64,000 nt of DNA from Acidobacteriota bacterium (GTDB lineage: Bacteria > Acidobacteriota > Terriglobia > Bryobacterales > Bryobacteraceae). The stretch is from the NCBI GenBank assembly GCA_029776225.1, contig JAKOTR010000053.1:372001-436000 (forward strand). The letters are read 5' to 3'. Position 1 is the stretch's first letter, and each line of letters opens with the position of its first letter. Positions 8,394-16,644 of the stretch are shown here, piece by piece. The position numbers were made by a program, and so were the translations under genes. Below the pieces are notes generated by a model, which did not search any database, had not been told where the DNA came from, and worked only from the letters and a program-made list of their open reading frames with translations.

Positions 8394-9212
8394 CTATTTC
8401 TTCTTAGGCGCGGGTGCGCGTGGCGGGCAAGGCTTAAGCGCCACCCACTGCCGCGGGTCTACGGGCACGCCATGGGCATAGAGGCCCCAGTGCAGGTGCG
8501 GTGCGGTAGAGCGCCCGGTGGACCCCACGTATCCGATCACGTCGCCCTTCTTCACCACCGCGCCCTCCTTGACCGCAAACTTCGATAGGTGCAGGTAGAT
8601 CGTTTGAAGTCCCTGGCCGTGATCGATCCCCACCGTGCCGCCATGAACATTCCACATGCGGGCCATCTTCACCACGCCGCCCGCCGCCGCGCGCACCGGA
8701 TGCCCAGCCGGCGATCTCTGGTCCACGCCGGTGTGATAACTTCCGCTCGGCTTGCCGTTGTACAACCGCTGCACGCCGAAAGGCGAACTGATACAGCCAG
8801 AGACCGGAGCAACCAGCGGCTCGTCCCAGTAGCGCTCCTTGCTGAGGTTTTTCCGGAATGTGGCGATGCTCTCCATCTCCCCCGGCGAGGGTTTCAGCTC
8901 CGCCACTGCCTTGCCAAGGATGATGTTCTGCTTCGGGAACCTGGCGTCCCGTACAACGACGTCCCGGGTTTGCAGCACGGCGCCATCCGCTCCCAGCATC
9001 TCCAGGCTGTAGTTGCCCGGCGGCGTTGTCGCGGGCACGGGCATTAGTCCCAGCAGGCTCCCGTCCTCCTGGGCGAACAGGGGAACAGTCTGGTCGTTCA
9101 TGCGCGCTTGCACGGCGCCGGCGGGCCCACGCAGCCGGATCACTTCCCCCTGTTGGACGGAAAGTGTCTGGCCCCACGCCGCCGCCGCAATCAACACAAA
9201 CAGCAAACGCAT
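8394..9212 (-). CDS. M23 family metallopeptidase (LytM-type), secreted
   Basis: M23 peptidases are zinc endopeptidases that cut peptide cross-links of murein; many act in the periplasm. The 272 residues begin with a signal peptide (MRLLFVLIAAAAWGQ) and an N-terminal beta domain of about 125 residues. The catalytic LytM domain follows: SSPFGVQR, SYHTGVDQRS with the metal-binding His and Asp, and APHLHWGLY with the HxH pair, all apparently intact. The ATG at 9212 was chosen because it starts the signal peptide directly; an in-frame start at 9233 adds seven polar residues. The C-terminus is Pro/Lys rich. It is divergent from the polysaccharide operon with a 102-bp gap. Confidence 0.9.
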   Translation of the reverse strand: MRLLFVLIAAAAWGQTLSVQQGEVIRLRGPAGAVQARMNDQTVPLFAQEDGSLLGLMPVPATTPPGNYSLEMLGADGAVLQTRDVVVRDARFPKQNIILGKAVAELKPSPGEMESIATFRKNLSKERYWDEPLVAPVSGCISSPFGVQRLYNGKPSGSYHTGVDQRSPAGHPVRAAAGGVVKMARMWNVHGGTVGIDHGQGLQTIYLHLSKFAVKEGAVVKKGDVIGYVGSTGRSTAPHLHWGLYAHGVPVDPRQWVALKPCPPRAPAPKKK

Positions 9213-9314
9213 CAATTCAGGATAAACGTACACCGGCCGGAATTAGAAGTCGAGTGCGTCCGGAGAGCCGGCTGCCGCGGGGAGAGGCCCCCAGACCCAC
9301 TAGAATGGGAAGAA

Positions 9315-10595
9315 GTGAATGCAGAAGTCTCATTGGATGCGCTGCCCGGCGGCACGCGCCCTCCCTCGCTCCGTGGAAACTTCGCCTGGACAATCGCGGG
9401 AAACACGGTATACGGCGCCGGACAGTGGGCCATCCTGAGCCTGCTGGCCAAGCTGGGCGGGGGGGAGATGCTGGGACAGTACGCGCTCGCCGTCGCCATA
9501 GCGGCGCCGCCGGCCATGCTGTCGCACTTGAACCTGCGCGCGGTATTGGCGACGGACATCAAGCGGTGCTATCCGTTCCGCGACTATTTGGCGGTCCGGC
9601 TCGGGGCAACCGCGGTTTCCCTCGCTGTAATTGCCGCGATCGCGCTTCTTTCCGGCTACGGCGGCACGGTGCAGGCGGCGATCATCCTGATGGGACTTGC
9701 GCTAGGCGCGGAAAACGTGAGCGACCTTTACTACGCCTTAATGCAGCGGCGGGAGCGCATGGATCAGATCGCCCGGTCGATGATCGCGCGCGGCGTTACC
9801 TCGGCGGCGGCGCTTGGGATCACGCTCTGGCTGACGCGCAGCCTGCTTTGGTCGGTGGCGGCGCTGGTGCTGGCGCGGCTGGCGGTCCTGGCGGCGTATG
9901 ACCGCCCGCGGGGCACTGCGGGCGAGGAGCGCGGTAGCGCGGGCATCAGCGCGCGGTGGGCAATTTTCCGTACGGCGCTGCCGCTCGGCGTCTCGCTGAT
10001 GCTGGTTTCGCTGACGGCCAACGTGCCCCGTTACGCCATCGAAGCCAAGCTCGGCACGCGCGAGCTGGGCGCTTTCGCGGCCGTCGCTTCGTTCATGACC
10101 GCAGGCGCGATGGTCATCAACGCGCTGGGGCAGTCCGCCACGCCGCGGCTGGCGCGCTATTTCGCCGAGCGCGACCTGCGGCGGTTCCGCGGCCTCTCGT
10201 TGCGGCTGCTCGGGCTGAGCGCGGCGCTCGGAGCGGCGGGCGTGGCGGGAGCGGCGTTGCTGGGCGGCTTCGTGCTGAGCCTCTTGTACCGTCCCGAGTA
10301 CGCGGCGTACAACGGCCTGTTCGTGGCGGTGATGGGCGCAAGCGTACTTAGCTATACCGGCGCCATGCTGGGATACATCATGACCAGCGCGCGCGCGTTC
10401 GCGCCGCAGATGCCGCTGCTGGCGGCGACGGCGGCAACGGCGGCGGCGGCGAGCTGGATCCTGATTCCGGCCATCGGGCTGCACGGCGCACCGGCGGCGG
10501 TGGCCCTGGCCGCCTGCGTACAGATCGGAGGCGCGGTCTGGGTTCTTTCGCGAACCATGCTGAAACTGCAAGCGCCAGCGGAGGCTGCGGCGTGA
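9315..10595 (+). CDS. Polysaccharide flippase (Wzx/MOP superfamily)
   Basis: 426 residues, almost entirely hydrophobic with about twelve membrane helices separated by short Arg-rich loops, as in O-antigen/EPS flippases. Members move undecaprenyl-linked repeat units across the inner membrane. The first helix region is NTVYGAGQWAILSLLAKLGG, a typical MOP N-terminus. The GTG at 9315 is chosen because homology begins shortly after and GGGAAG lies just upstream; a TTG at 9333 is possible. It is the first gene of a plus-strand polysaccharide operon, and its TGA overlaps the GTG of the next gene by four bases. Confidence 0.85.
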   Translation: MNAEVSLDALPGGTRPPSLRGNFAWTIAGNTVYGAGQWAILSLLAKLGGGEMLGQYALAVAIAAPPAMLSHLNLRAVLATDIKRCYPFRDYLAVRLGATAVSLAVIAAIALLSGYGGTVQAAIILMGLALGAENVSDLYYALMQRRERMDQIARSMIARGVTSAAALGITLWLTRSLLWSVAALVLARLAVLAAYDRPRGTAGEERGSAGISARWAIFRTALPLGVSLMLVSLTANVPRYAIEAKLGTRELGAFAAVASFMTAGAMVINALGQSATPRLARYFAERDLRRFRGLSLRLLGLSAALGAAGVAGAALLGGFVLSLLYRPEYAAYNGLFVAVMGASVLSYTGAMLGYIMTSARAFAPQMPLLAATAATAAAASWILIPAIGLHGAPAAVALAACVQIGGAVWVLSRTMLKLQAPAEAAA

Positions 10596-11791
10596 ACGCA
10601 CGCCGGCAATTCGATCCGTTGGAGAGCGCCGCGTGGCTGCTGCTGTGCCTTTTCGTGTTCTCGATTCCGTGGGAAAAGAGCGTCTGGGTGCCCGGCATCG
10701 GAACAATTTCGCGGTTCCTGGGCATGGTGGCGCTGGCGGCAGGCCTGCTGGCCGCGATCCGGCGGAAATGGACGCGGGCGCCGAACCTGGCGTTCGTCCT
10801 GGCGGGAGCGTTCGTTGCGTGGTCCTGCGCGACTTACTTCTGGAGCCTCGCCCCGGAGGCAACCGCCGCGCGCGGCTGGACCTTCGTGCAACTGCTCGCC
10901 ATGGTGTGGCTGGTTTGGGACCAGGCGCGCGTGGAAGAACGGCCGCCGCAACTCATGCAGGCTTACGTGGCTGGCGCCGTGCTGGCTTCCTTGGCCACGC
11001 TGGCGCGCTACGTGCAAAACCTTCAAACCTATTACCGCCGCTACGCCGCCCCGGGCTTCGACCCGAACGATCTTGCACTCACGGTGGCGCTTTCCATTCC
11101 AATGGCGTTTTATCTGGCGTCGCGCAGCCGGGGCATATGGCCCTGGATGTACCGCGCGGCCGTGCTGCCGGCGATCGCGGCCATTCTGCTGGCGGCCTCA
11201 CGGACGGCGCTGATCGGCGCCTTTCTGGCGTTCTGCTTCGTCATATTCACCTGGAGGCAATCGGACCGGCCGCAGCGCGTCGCGGGCGTACTGCTGCTGG
11301 GAGTGCTGCTGCTCGGCACCTTCCGCCTTGCGCCTTCGGCATCGCGGGAGCGCCTTGCAACCCTGCCTAACGAACTGACGCAGGGCACGCTGCACAACCG
11401 CACCAGGATCTGGAAAGCGGGACTCAAGACGCTGAAACAGTACCCGCTGGCCGGCGCCGGCGCGGCCGCTTATCCCGAGGCCGTGCGGCCCGCGCTCGGC
11501 AGGCCCGCCATCGAAGGGCACGAGTACGTCGCGCACAACACGTTTCTTTCGGTGCTGGTGGAAACCGGAATGATCGGGCTGGCGCTGTACGGGGCGATGC
11601 TCGCCACGCTGGCGGTGTTTGTCTGGATGATGCCGTTTATCGAACGCGTGCTGTGGGCGGTGATGCTGGCGGTGTGGGCCACGGGGGTTTCGACGCTGAC
11701 CTGGGAGCACCGCAAGCCAAGCTGGCTGATCTTCGCGCTCATCATGACCCAGTGGGCAACGGCGTTCCGGCAGGACTGCAAGCGCGCATGA
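10592..11791 (+). CDS. O-antigen ligase/polymerase family membrane protein (Wzy/WaaL type)
   Basis: 399 residues with about ten to twelve predicted membrane helices. A large periplasmic loop carries RTRIWKAGLKTLKQYPLAGA followed by AHNTFLSVLVETGMIGLALY. This is the core of the Wzy_C/O-antigen ligase family, including the conserved Arg and His. The enzyme either polymerises undecaprenyl-linked units or ligates the chain to a carrier; sequence alone does not separate the two. GTG overlaps the TGA of the flippase gene, and its own stop overlaps the next ATG, so the three genes are translationally coupled. Confidence 0.85.
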   Translation: MNARRQFDPLESAAWLLLCLFVFSIPWEKSVWVPGIGTISRFLGMVALAAGLLAAIRRKWTRAPNLAFVLAGAFVAWSCATYFWSLAPEATAARGWTFVQLLAMVWLVWDQARVEERPPQLMQAYVAGAVLASLATLARYVQNLQTYYRRYAAPGFDPNDLALTVALSIPMAFYLASRSRGIWPWMYRAAVLPAIAAILLAASRTALIGAFLAFCFVIFTWRQSDRPQRVAGVLLLGVLLLGTFRLAPSASRERLATLPNELTQGTLHNRTRIWKAGLKTLKQYPLAGAGAAAYPEAVRPALGRPAIEGHEYVAHNTFLSVLVETGMIGLALYGAMLATLAVFVWMMPFIERVLWAVMLAVWATGVSTLTWEHRKPSWLIFALIMTQWATAFRQDCKRA

Positions 11792-12894
11792 AGATCCGCG
11801 TACTCGAAATCATCCCGACACTCAAGCGCGCCGGCGCGGAAAACATGGTTGTATCGCTTGCCTGCCGGCTGGATGGCCGCCGCTTCGAAACCCTGGTGGC
11901 GTCTCTATACGATGCCTTTCCGAACGGGCTCGAGCCGGCGCTGGAGAGAGGCGGGGTTGCCGTGCGGCACCTGGGGAAGCGGCGCGGCTTCGATCCGCGC
12001 ATGTACCCCAGGCTTGCGGCGCTACGGAAGGAGTTTCGGCCGCACGTCGTCCATACGCACTCTTACGTCCTCCGCTATGCGCTGCCGATCTTTGCGCGGC
12101 GCGGCACGGCGATGGTGCATACCGTACACAATCTAGCCGAGCGGGAGGCGGACTGGCCGGGCAGGATGATCCACCGCTACGCGTTCCGCCGCAGGGTCAC
12201 GCCGGTGGCGATCGCGGGCGAGGTGGCGCGCACCGTTCGGGAAGTCTACGGCGTCGAGCCGGAGCTCATCCCCAACGGCATCGAGACCGGCGCGTTTCAG
12301 CGGCCCGAGGCGCGCCTGCCGTGGCGGGCGGCGAACGGCTTCGGCGAGGACGAAATCCTCGTTTTGTCGGCGGCCCGGCTGGACCCGCAGAAGAACCCGC
12401 TGGGGCTAATCGAAGCATTCGCGGCCGCGGCGGCAGGCGATGTCCGCTGCCGCCTGCTGATGGCGGGCGAGGGCAGCCTGATGGAAGAGGCGCGCCGGCG
12501 GGCCGCGCAGTTGGGTGTCGGCGGGCAGGTCAGCTTGCTCGGTGTGCGGACGGACATACCCGAGCTTCTGAACGCCTGCGATGCGTTCGCGCTGGCTTCT
12601 GATTGGGAAGGCCACCCGCTGTCGCTGATGGAGGCCATGGCCACGGGCCTGCCGGTGGTGGCGACAGCGGTGGGCGGCGTCCCCGAAATCGTGGAAGACG
12701 GCGTCACCGGCCTGCTTGTGCCGCCGGGTGACATTCAAGCGCTGGCGCAGGCGCTGGAATGCCTGATCCGGAATCCGCAGCGCCGGCGTGAACTGGGAGA
12801 AGCGGCGCGGGCAGCCTCGACGCGGTTCGATGCCTCGGTCATGGCATCGTCTTATGCGGCACTTTTCGAGCGGGTATGGAAAGCGGCGCTATGA
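11788..12894 (+). CDS. GT4 family glycosyltransferase
   Basis: 368 residues with a GT-B fold. The N-terminal acceptor-side domain starts KIRVLEIIPTLKRAGAENMV. The C-terminal nucleotide-sugar domain holds the EX7E element EGHPLSLME, followed by AVGGVPEIVEDGVTGLLVPP, the GT4 signature. It transfers a sugar to a lipid-linked acceptor on the cytoplasmic face; the donor cannot be told. It starts with an ATGA overlap to the ligase/polymerase gene and ends overlapping the next glycosyltransferase. Confidence 0.9.
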   Translation: MKIRVLEIIPTLKRAGAENMVVSLACRLDGRRFETLVASLYDAFPNGLEPALERGGVAVRHLGKRRGFDPRMYPRLAALRKEFRPHVVHTHSYVLRYALPIFARRGTAMVHTVHNLAEREADWPGRMIHRYAFRRRVTPVAIAGEVARTVREVYGVEPELIPNGIETGAFQRPEARLPWRAANGFGEDEILVLSAARLDPQKNPLGLIEAFAAAAAGDVRCRLLMAGEGSLMEEARRRAAQLGVGGQVSLLGVRTDIPELLNACDAFALASDWEGHPLSLMEAMATGLPVVATAVGGVPEIVEDGVTGLLVPPGDIQALAQALECLIRNPQRRRELGEAARAASTRFDASVMASSYAALFERVWKAAL

Positions 12895-13976
12895 CGACAC
12901 GCATCGTGATGCTCTCGACGAACCTGGCCCGTGGCGGGGCGGAAACGCAGGTTGTGGAACTGGCGCGCGGCCTGCGGCGGAGAGGCTGGGATGTGAGCGT
13001 GATCTCTATGCTGCCGCCGTCGGCTTTCGAAGAAGAACTGGCGGCATGCCGCGTTCCTGTGTATTCCCTGGGGATGCAACCCGGAGTGCCCAATCCGCTG
13101 GGATTCGCGCGGCTCGTGGCGCTGCTTGGAAAATTGAGGCCGCAGGTGCTGCACTGCCACATGTTCCACGCGAATCTGCTGGGGCGGGTAGTGCGCCTGT
13201 TCTGTCCGGTTCCGGTGGTGATTTCGACGATCCACAGCGCAATCGATAGCAGCCGTTCCGGCGGCGGGGCGCGCCTGCGCGAAGCCGTCTACAACCTTAC
13301 CAATCCCCTTGCGGACGTCACGACAAGGGTCTGCCGCACGTCCGGAAGGAAAGGCGTCGTGGTTCCGAACGGCGTGGACACCGCGCGCTTTGCGCCCGAC
13401 CGCGAGACGCGGGAAAGGGTGCGCCGCGAACTCGGCGTTGGCAGCGAATTCGTCTGGCTCGCCGTTGGGCGGCTGATGTGGAAGAAGGACTACCACACGA
13501 TGCTGCGCGCGTTCGCTGCGCAGGGTGAAGGGCTGCTGTGGATTGCGGGCGAGGGACCGCAGGAGGCGGAACTGCGCGCGCTCGCAGCAGACCTCCGCGC
13601 CAACGTGCGCTTCCTGGGCCTGCGCAGCGACGTCCCGGAGCTGATGAAGGCTTGCGACGGCTACCTGCTCAGCTCCGTGATTGAAGGCCTTCCGATGACG
13701 CTGCTCGAAGCGGCGGCGAGCGGCCTGCCTGCGGTGGCGACGGCGGTAGGCGGCGTGGAGGACGTAGTGATCGACGGCCGCACGGGATTCGTTGTGCCTC
13801 CCGGCGATGCAACGGCGTTCGCAAACGCGATGCGGCGCATCGTCCGCATGACGGCAGAAGAGCGCAGCCGGATGGGCCAGGCGGCGCGCGATCACGCGGC
13901 GGCAAACTTCGATATCCGGGCGGTGGTGCTGCGGTGGGAGCGCCTCTACACCCAGCTACTCACCTTGGTCGGTTAG
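12891..13976 (+). CDS. GT4 family glycosyltransferase
   Basis: 361 residues. The N-terminus TTRIVMLSTNLARGGAETQV and the EX7E motif EGLPMTLLE followed by AVGGVEDVVIDGRTGFVVPP place it in GT4. It is the second of three related glycosyltransferases in the operon and may be an old duplicate of the preceding one, as the C-terminal halves are closely alike. The ATG at 12891 overlaps the previous TGA. An in-frame start 15 bases upstream (12876) would add MESGA but lies deeper in the preceding gene. Confidence 0.9.
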   Translation: MTTRIVMLSTNLARGGAETQVVELARGLRRRGWDVSVISMLPPSAFEEELAACRVPVYSLGMQPGVPNPLGFARLVALLGKLRPQVLHCHMFHANLLGRVVRLFCPVPVVISTIHSAIDSSRSGGGARLREAVYNLTNPLADVTTRVCRTSGRKGVVVPNGVDTARFAPDRETRERVRRELGVGSEFVWLAVGRLMWKKDYHTMLRAFAAQGEGLLWIAGEGPQEAELRALAADLRANVRFLGLRSDVPELMKACDGYLLSSVIEGLPMTLLEAAASGLPAVATAVGGVEDVVIDGRTGFVVPPGDATAFANAMRRIVRMTAEERSRMGQAARDHAAANFDIRAVVLRWERLYTQLLTLVG

Positions 13977-13991
13977 GATGGGAGACTGCCC

Positions 13992-14759
13992 ATGGACGTC
14001 ACGAACCGTTTCATGCTGGATTTCGCGAAACGATTCGCGTGCGCCCGGCCCGGCGCGAAGATTCTCGAGTTCGGCTGCGGCGCGGGAGCGGTGGTGATCG
14101 CAGGGCGCGCGGCGGGCCTGGATATCGTTGGCGCGGACGTTTTCTATAGCGGATCGAATGCGCGCGCGGAAGCGGAACGCTCCGGGCTGCTCGGCTCCGC
14201 GATTCTGGAGATTCAAGACGGAAAGCTGCCGTTTCCCGATTCGTATTTCGATTTGATTACCAACAACCAGGTTATGGAGCACGTGGAGGACCTCGACGCC
14301 GTTTTGTGCGAGTTGAACCGCGTGCTGAAACCGGGCGGAACCGTGCTCAGCATCTTCCCTTCGCGCGACGTGTTCCGCGAAGGCCACATCGGGATCCCGT
14401 TCGCCCACTGGTTTAAGAAGGATTCACGCGCGCGGTTCCTGTACACCTGGGCGCTGCGGTCGCTGGGCGCCGGCACGTGGAAGGAGCAGGCGCCGACGCG
14501 GCGGCAGTGGGCCGCCGACAAGCTGAAGTGGATCGACACGTACACGTATTACCGCAGCCGTAAAGAAATTTTTGCGGCGTTCGGGCGTTACTTCCAGACG
14601 GAACTGCGCGAGCCCGACTACATACGCTACCGGCTGCGCGACCGGCGTTCGCTTGCGCCGCTGGAGCGGCTGCTCGATTTGCCGGGCGCGCCGGGTGCGG
14701 CGGCGGCGTTGTTCCGCAAGCTCGCCTTCCTGGTGCTCGTATCCCGCAAGCCGGCCTGA
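13992..14759 (+). CDS. SAM-dependent methyltransferase (Methyltransf_11 type)
   Basis: 255 residues. Motif I is ILEFGCGAGAVVI (about residues 24-36), with the acidic residue after strand two in DIVGADVF. The later segment ITNNQVMEHVEDLDAVLCEL with RVLKPGGTVLSIFP is typical of class I methyltransferases. The C-terminal half is a basic domain ending in a hydrophobic helix (AAALFRKLAFLVLVS), which may touch the membrane. Position within the operon suggests methylation of a sugar in the polysaccharide or its lipid intermediate; the target is unknown. Confidence 0.85.
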   Translation: MDVTNRFMLDFAKRFACARPGAKILEFGCGAGAVVIAGRAAGLDIVGADVFYSGSNARAEAERSGLLGSAILEIQDGKLPFPDSYFDLITNNQVMEHVEDLDAVLCELNRVLKPGGTVLSIFPSRDVFREGHIGIPFAHWFKKDSRARFLYTWALRSLGAGTWKEQAPTRRQWAADKLKWIDTYTYYRSRKEIFAAFGRYFQTELREPDYIRYRLRDRRSLAPLERLLDLPGAPGAAAALFRKLAFLVLVSRKPA

Positions 14760-14767
14760 CTGGAACC

Positions 14768-15898
14768 ATGAGAATCGCCTACGTCATAACTCGTGCCGAT
14801 GCCGTTGGAGGCGCCAGCATCCACGTGCGCGACATGGCCCGCGAGATGTTATCGCGCGGGCACGAGGTCATGGTGTTTTCCGGAGGCGAAGGGCCGGTAA
14901 CAGGGCTGCTGAAATGCGCGGGCGTTCCCTTCCGCCCGCTCGCATTCCTCCAACGCGCGGTGAACCCGTACCGCGATGCGCGGGCCTATTACGAGCTGGC
15001 GGAAGCGCTTGAAGAGTACCGGCCGGAGCTTGTTTCCACCCATACGGCCAAAGCCGGATGGATCGGCCGCGCGGCCTGCGCGCGGTTGGGCCTGCCGGTC
15101 CTTTATACTCCGCACGGCTGGCCCTTTGAGGACCGCATGGGCAGGCTCCGGGGGCCGCTATTCGCGATTGCGGAGAGAGCCGCGGCGCGGTGGGCGGGCG
15201 GAATTGTCTGCGTGTCGCAGTTTGAACGGGAGCTGGCGCTGAAACGGCGAATCGCAAGCCCGGAAAGACTCCACTTGATTTACAACGGGGTGCGCGACGT
15301 CCCGCCTGCTCTCCGGGCCGAACCCGGGGCGCGGCCGGTGCGCATCATCTGCGTCGCGCGATTCGAACCGCCCAAGGACCACCATACGCTGCTGGAGGCG
15401 CTGGCGGCGCTGCGGGAAGCGGATTGGGAACTGGAGCTAGTGGGCGACGGGCCGTTGGAGGACAACGTCCGCAACGTCGCCGCGAAACTGGGCATCGGCG
15501 CGCGCATCCGCTGGTCGGGATACCAAATTGACCCCGCAGCCGCCCTGGCGCGCGCGCAAATTTTCGCTCTATCTTCGACCTCGGAGGGATTTCCCCGGAG
15601 CATCCTGGAGGCCATGCGGGCCGGGCTGCCGGTGGTGGCTTCGGATGTCGGGGGCGTCAGGGAGGCGGTCGCCAACGGCGTCAGCGGATACCTCGTGCCG
15701 CGGCGGGATCCGGGCGCGATGTCGGCGGCGCTGGGGAAGTTGATAAAAAGTGCTTCAGAGAGGCAACTACTCGGTACCGCTGCACGTCGGATATACGAGG
15801 AGAGATTCCGTTTCGAGGGGATGTTCGATAAAACGGTCGCTCTCTATGATACGTTGAAAGATAGATTCCCCTCGGCGCGGAAGCGGTATTCAGCATGA
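14768..15898 (+). CDS. GT4 family glycosyltransferase
   Basis: 376 residues. MRIAYVITRADAVGGASIHV is a GT4 N-terminus. LVSTHTAKAGWIGRAAC and YTPHGWPFEDR resemble EpsD/WcfD-type enzymes, and EGFPRSILE is the EX7E motif, followed by SDVGGVREAVANGVSGYLVP. The last 60 bases are less GC rich than the rest. It ends in a four-base ATGA overlap with the initiating transferase gene. Its acceptor is likely a lipid-linked mono- or oligosaccharide made by the neighbouring genes. Confidence 0.9.
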   Translation: MRIAYVITRADAVGGASIHVRDMAREMLSRGHEVMVFSGGEGPVTGLLKCAGVPFRPLAFLQRAVNPYRDARAYYELAEALEEYRPELVSTHTAKAGWIGRAACARLGLPVLYTPHGWPFEDRMGRLRGPLFAIAERAAARWAGGIVCVSQFERELALKRRIASPERLHLIYNGVRDVPPALRAEPGARPVRIICVARFEPPKDHHTLLEALAALREADWELELVGDGPLEDNVRNVAAKLGIGARIRWSGYQIDPAAALARAQIFALSSTSEGFPRSILEAMRAGLPVVASDVGGVREAVANGVSGYLVPRRDPGAMSAALGKLIKSASERQLLGTAARRIYEERFRFEGMFDKTVALYDTLKDRFPSARKRYSA

Positions 15899-16587
15899 GC
15901 ACGTTAGTAAGACCGGCTCCAGTATATGGGGCGCCTGCCCTGGTAATTCAACAGCGAACGGGACTCCTCCGCCCGGAATTCCAGCGGCTCAAGCGAGTCT
16001 TCGACGTGATCTTCGCGCTGCTGCTGGGGCTGATTGCATTGCCTGCCGGCCTGCTAATCGCCGCGGCGATCGTCATCGATTCGCGCGGCCCCGTGTTCTT
16101 CACCCATACAAGGATCGGCAAAGGGAACCGGCGGTTCCGGCTGTGGAAGTTCCGTTCCATGATCACTAACGCCGACGAAGTGCTCGAGGAATACTTAAGA
16201 GCACATCCCGGCATGGCTGTGGAATGGCATTTGAAACACAAGCTGCGCAACGATCCGCGGGTGACCCGCGTCGGACGCTTCTTACGAAAGACAAGCCTGG
16301 ATGAACTGCCTCAGCTCTGGAACGTGCTGCGGGGCGACATGAGCATGGTCGGACCGCGGCCCATCGTCGAGGCCGAAATCCCCAAGTACGGCGCTGCCTT
16401 TGCGCTTTACTCGCGGGTACGGCCAGGACTGACCGGGCTGTGGCAGGTTTCCGGAAGGAACGATACGACCTACCGCGAGCGGGTGGAGCTTGATTCCAGG
16501 TACATCCGTAACTGGACGCCGCTTGTCGATTTCGGCGTACTGTTAAAGACGGTCAAGGTCGTTCTCGGCGGGCGCGGCGCATATTAG
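15895..16587 (+). CDS. Initiating phosphosugar transferase (PglC/WbaP C-terminal type)
   Basis: These enzymes move a sugar-1-phosphate from a UDP-sugar to undecaprenyl phosphate, the first step in repeat-unit synthesis. The 230 residues hold the minimal catalytic core: a membrane re-entrant helix (KRVFDVIFALLLGLIALPAG), then RIGKGNRRFRLWKFRSM, the catalytic Asp-Glu pair in TSLDELPQLWNVLRGDMS and MVGPRPI. It lacks the extra transmembrane bundle of full-length WbaP, so it resembles monotopic PglC. It closes the polysaccharide operon; initiation being encoded last is common. Confidence 0.9.
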   Translation: MSTLVRPAPVYGAPALVIQQRTGLLRPEFQRLKRVFDVIFALLLGLIALPAGLLIAAAIVIDSRGPVFFTHTRIGKGNRRFRLWKFRSMITNADEVLEEYLRAHPGMAVEWHLKHKLRNDPRVTRVGRFLRKTSLDELPQLWNVLRGDMSMVGPRPIVEAEIPKYGAAFALYSRVRPGLTGLWQVSGRNDTTYRERVELDSRYIRNWTPLVDFGVLLKTVKVVLGGRGAY

Positions 16588-16644
16588 AGCTGGCGAATCG
16601 AACGTCACGGCGTGCACCCCGCACCGCGCTATCCTGAAGTGAAG

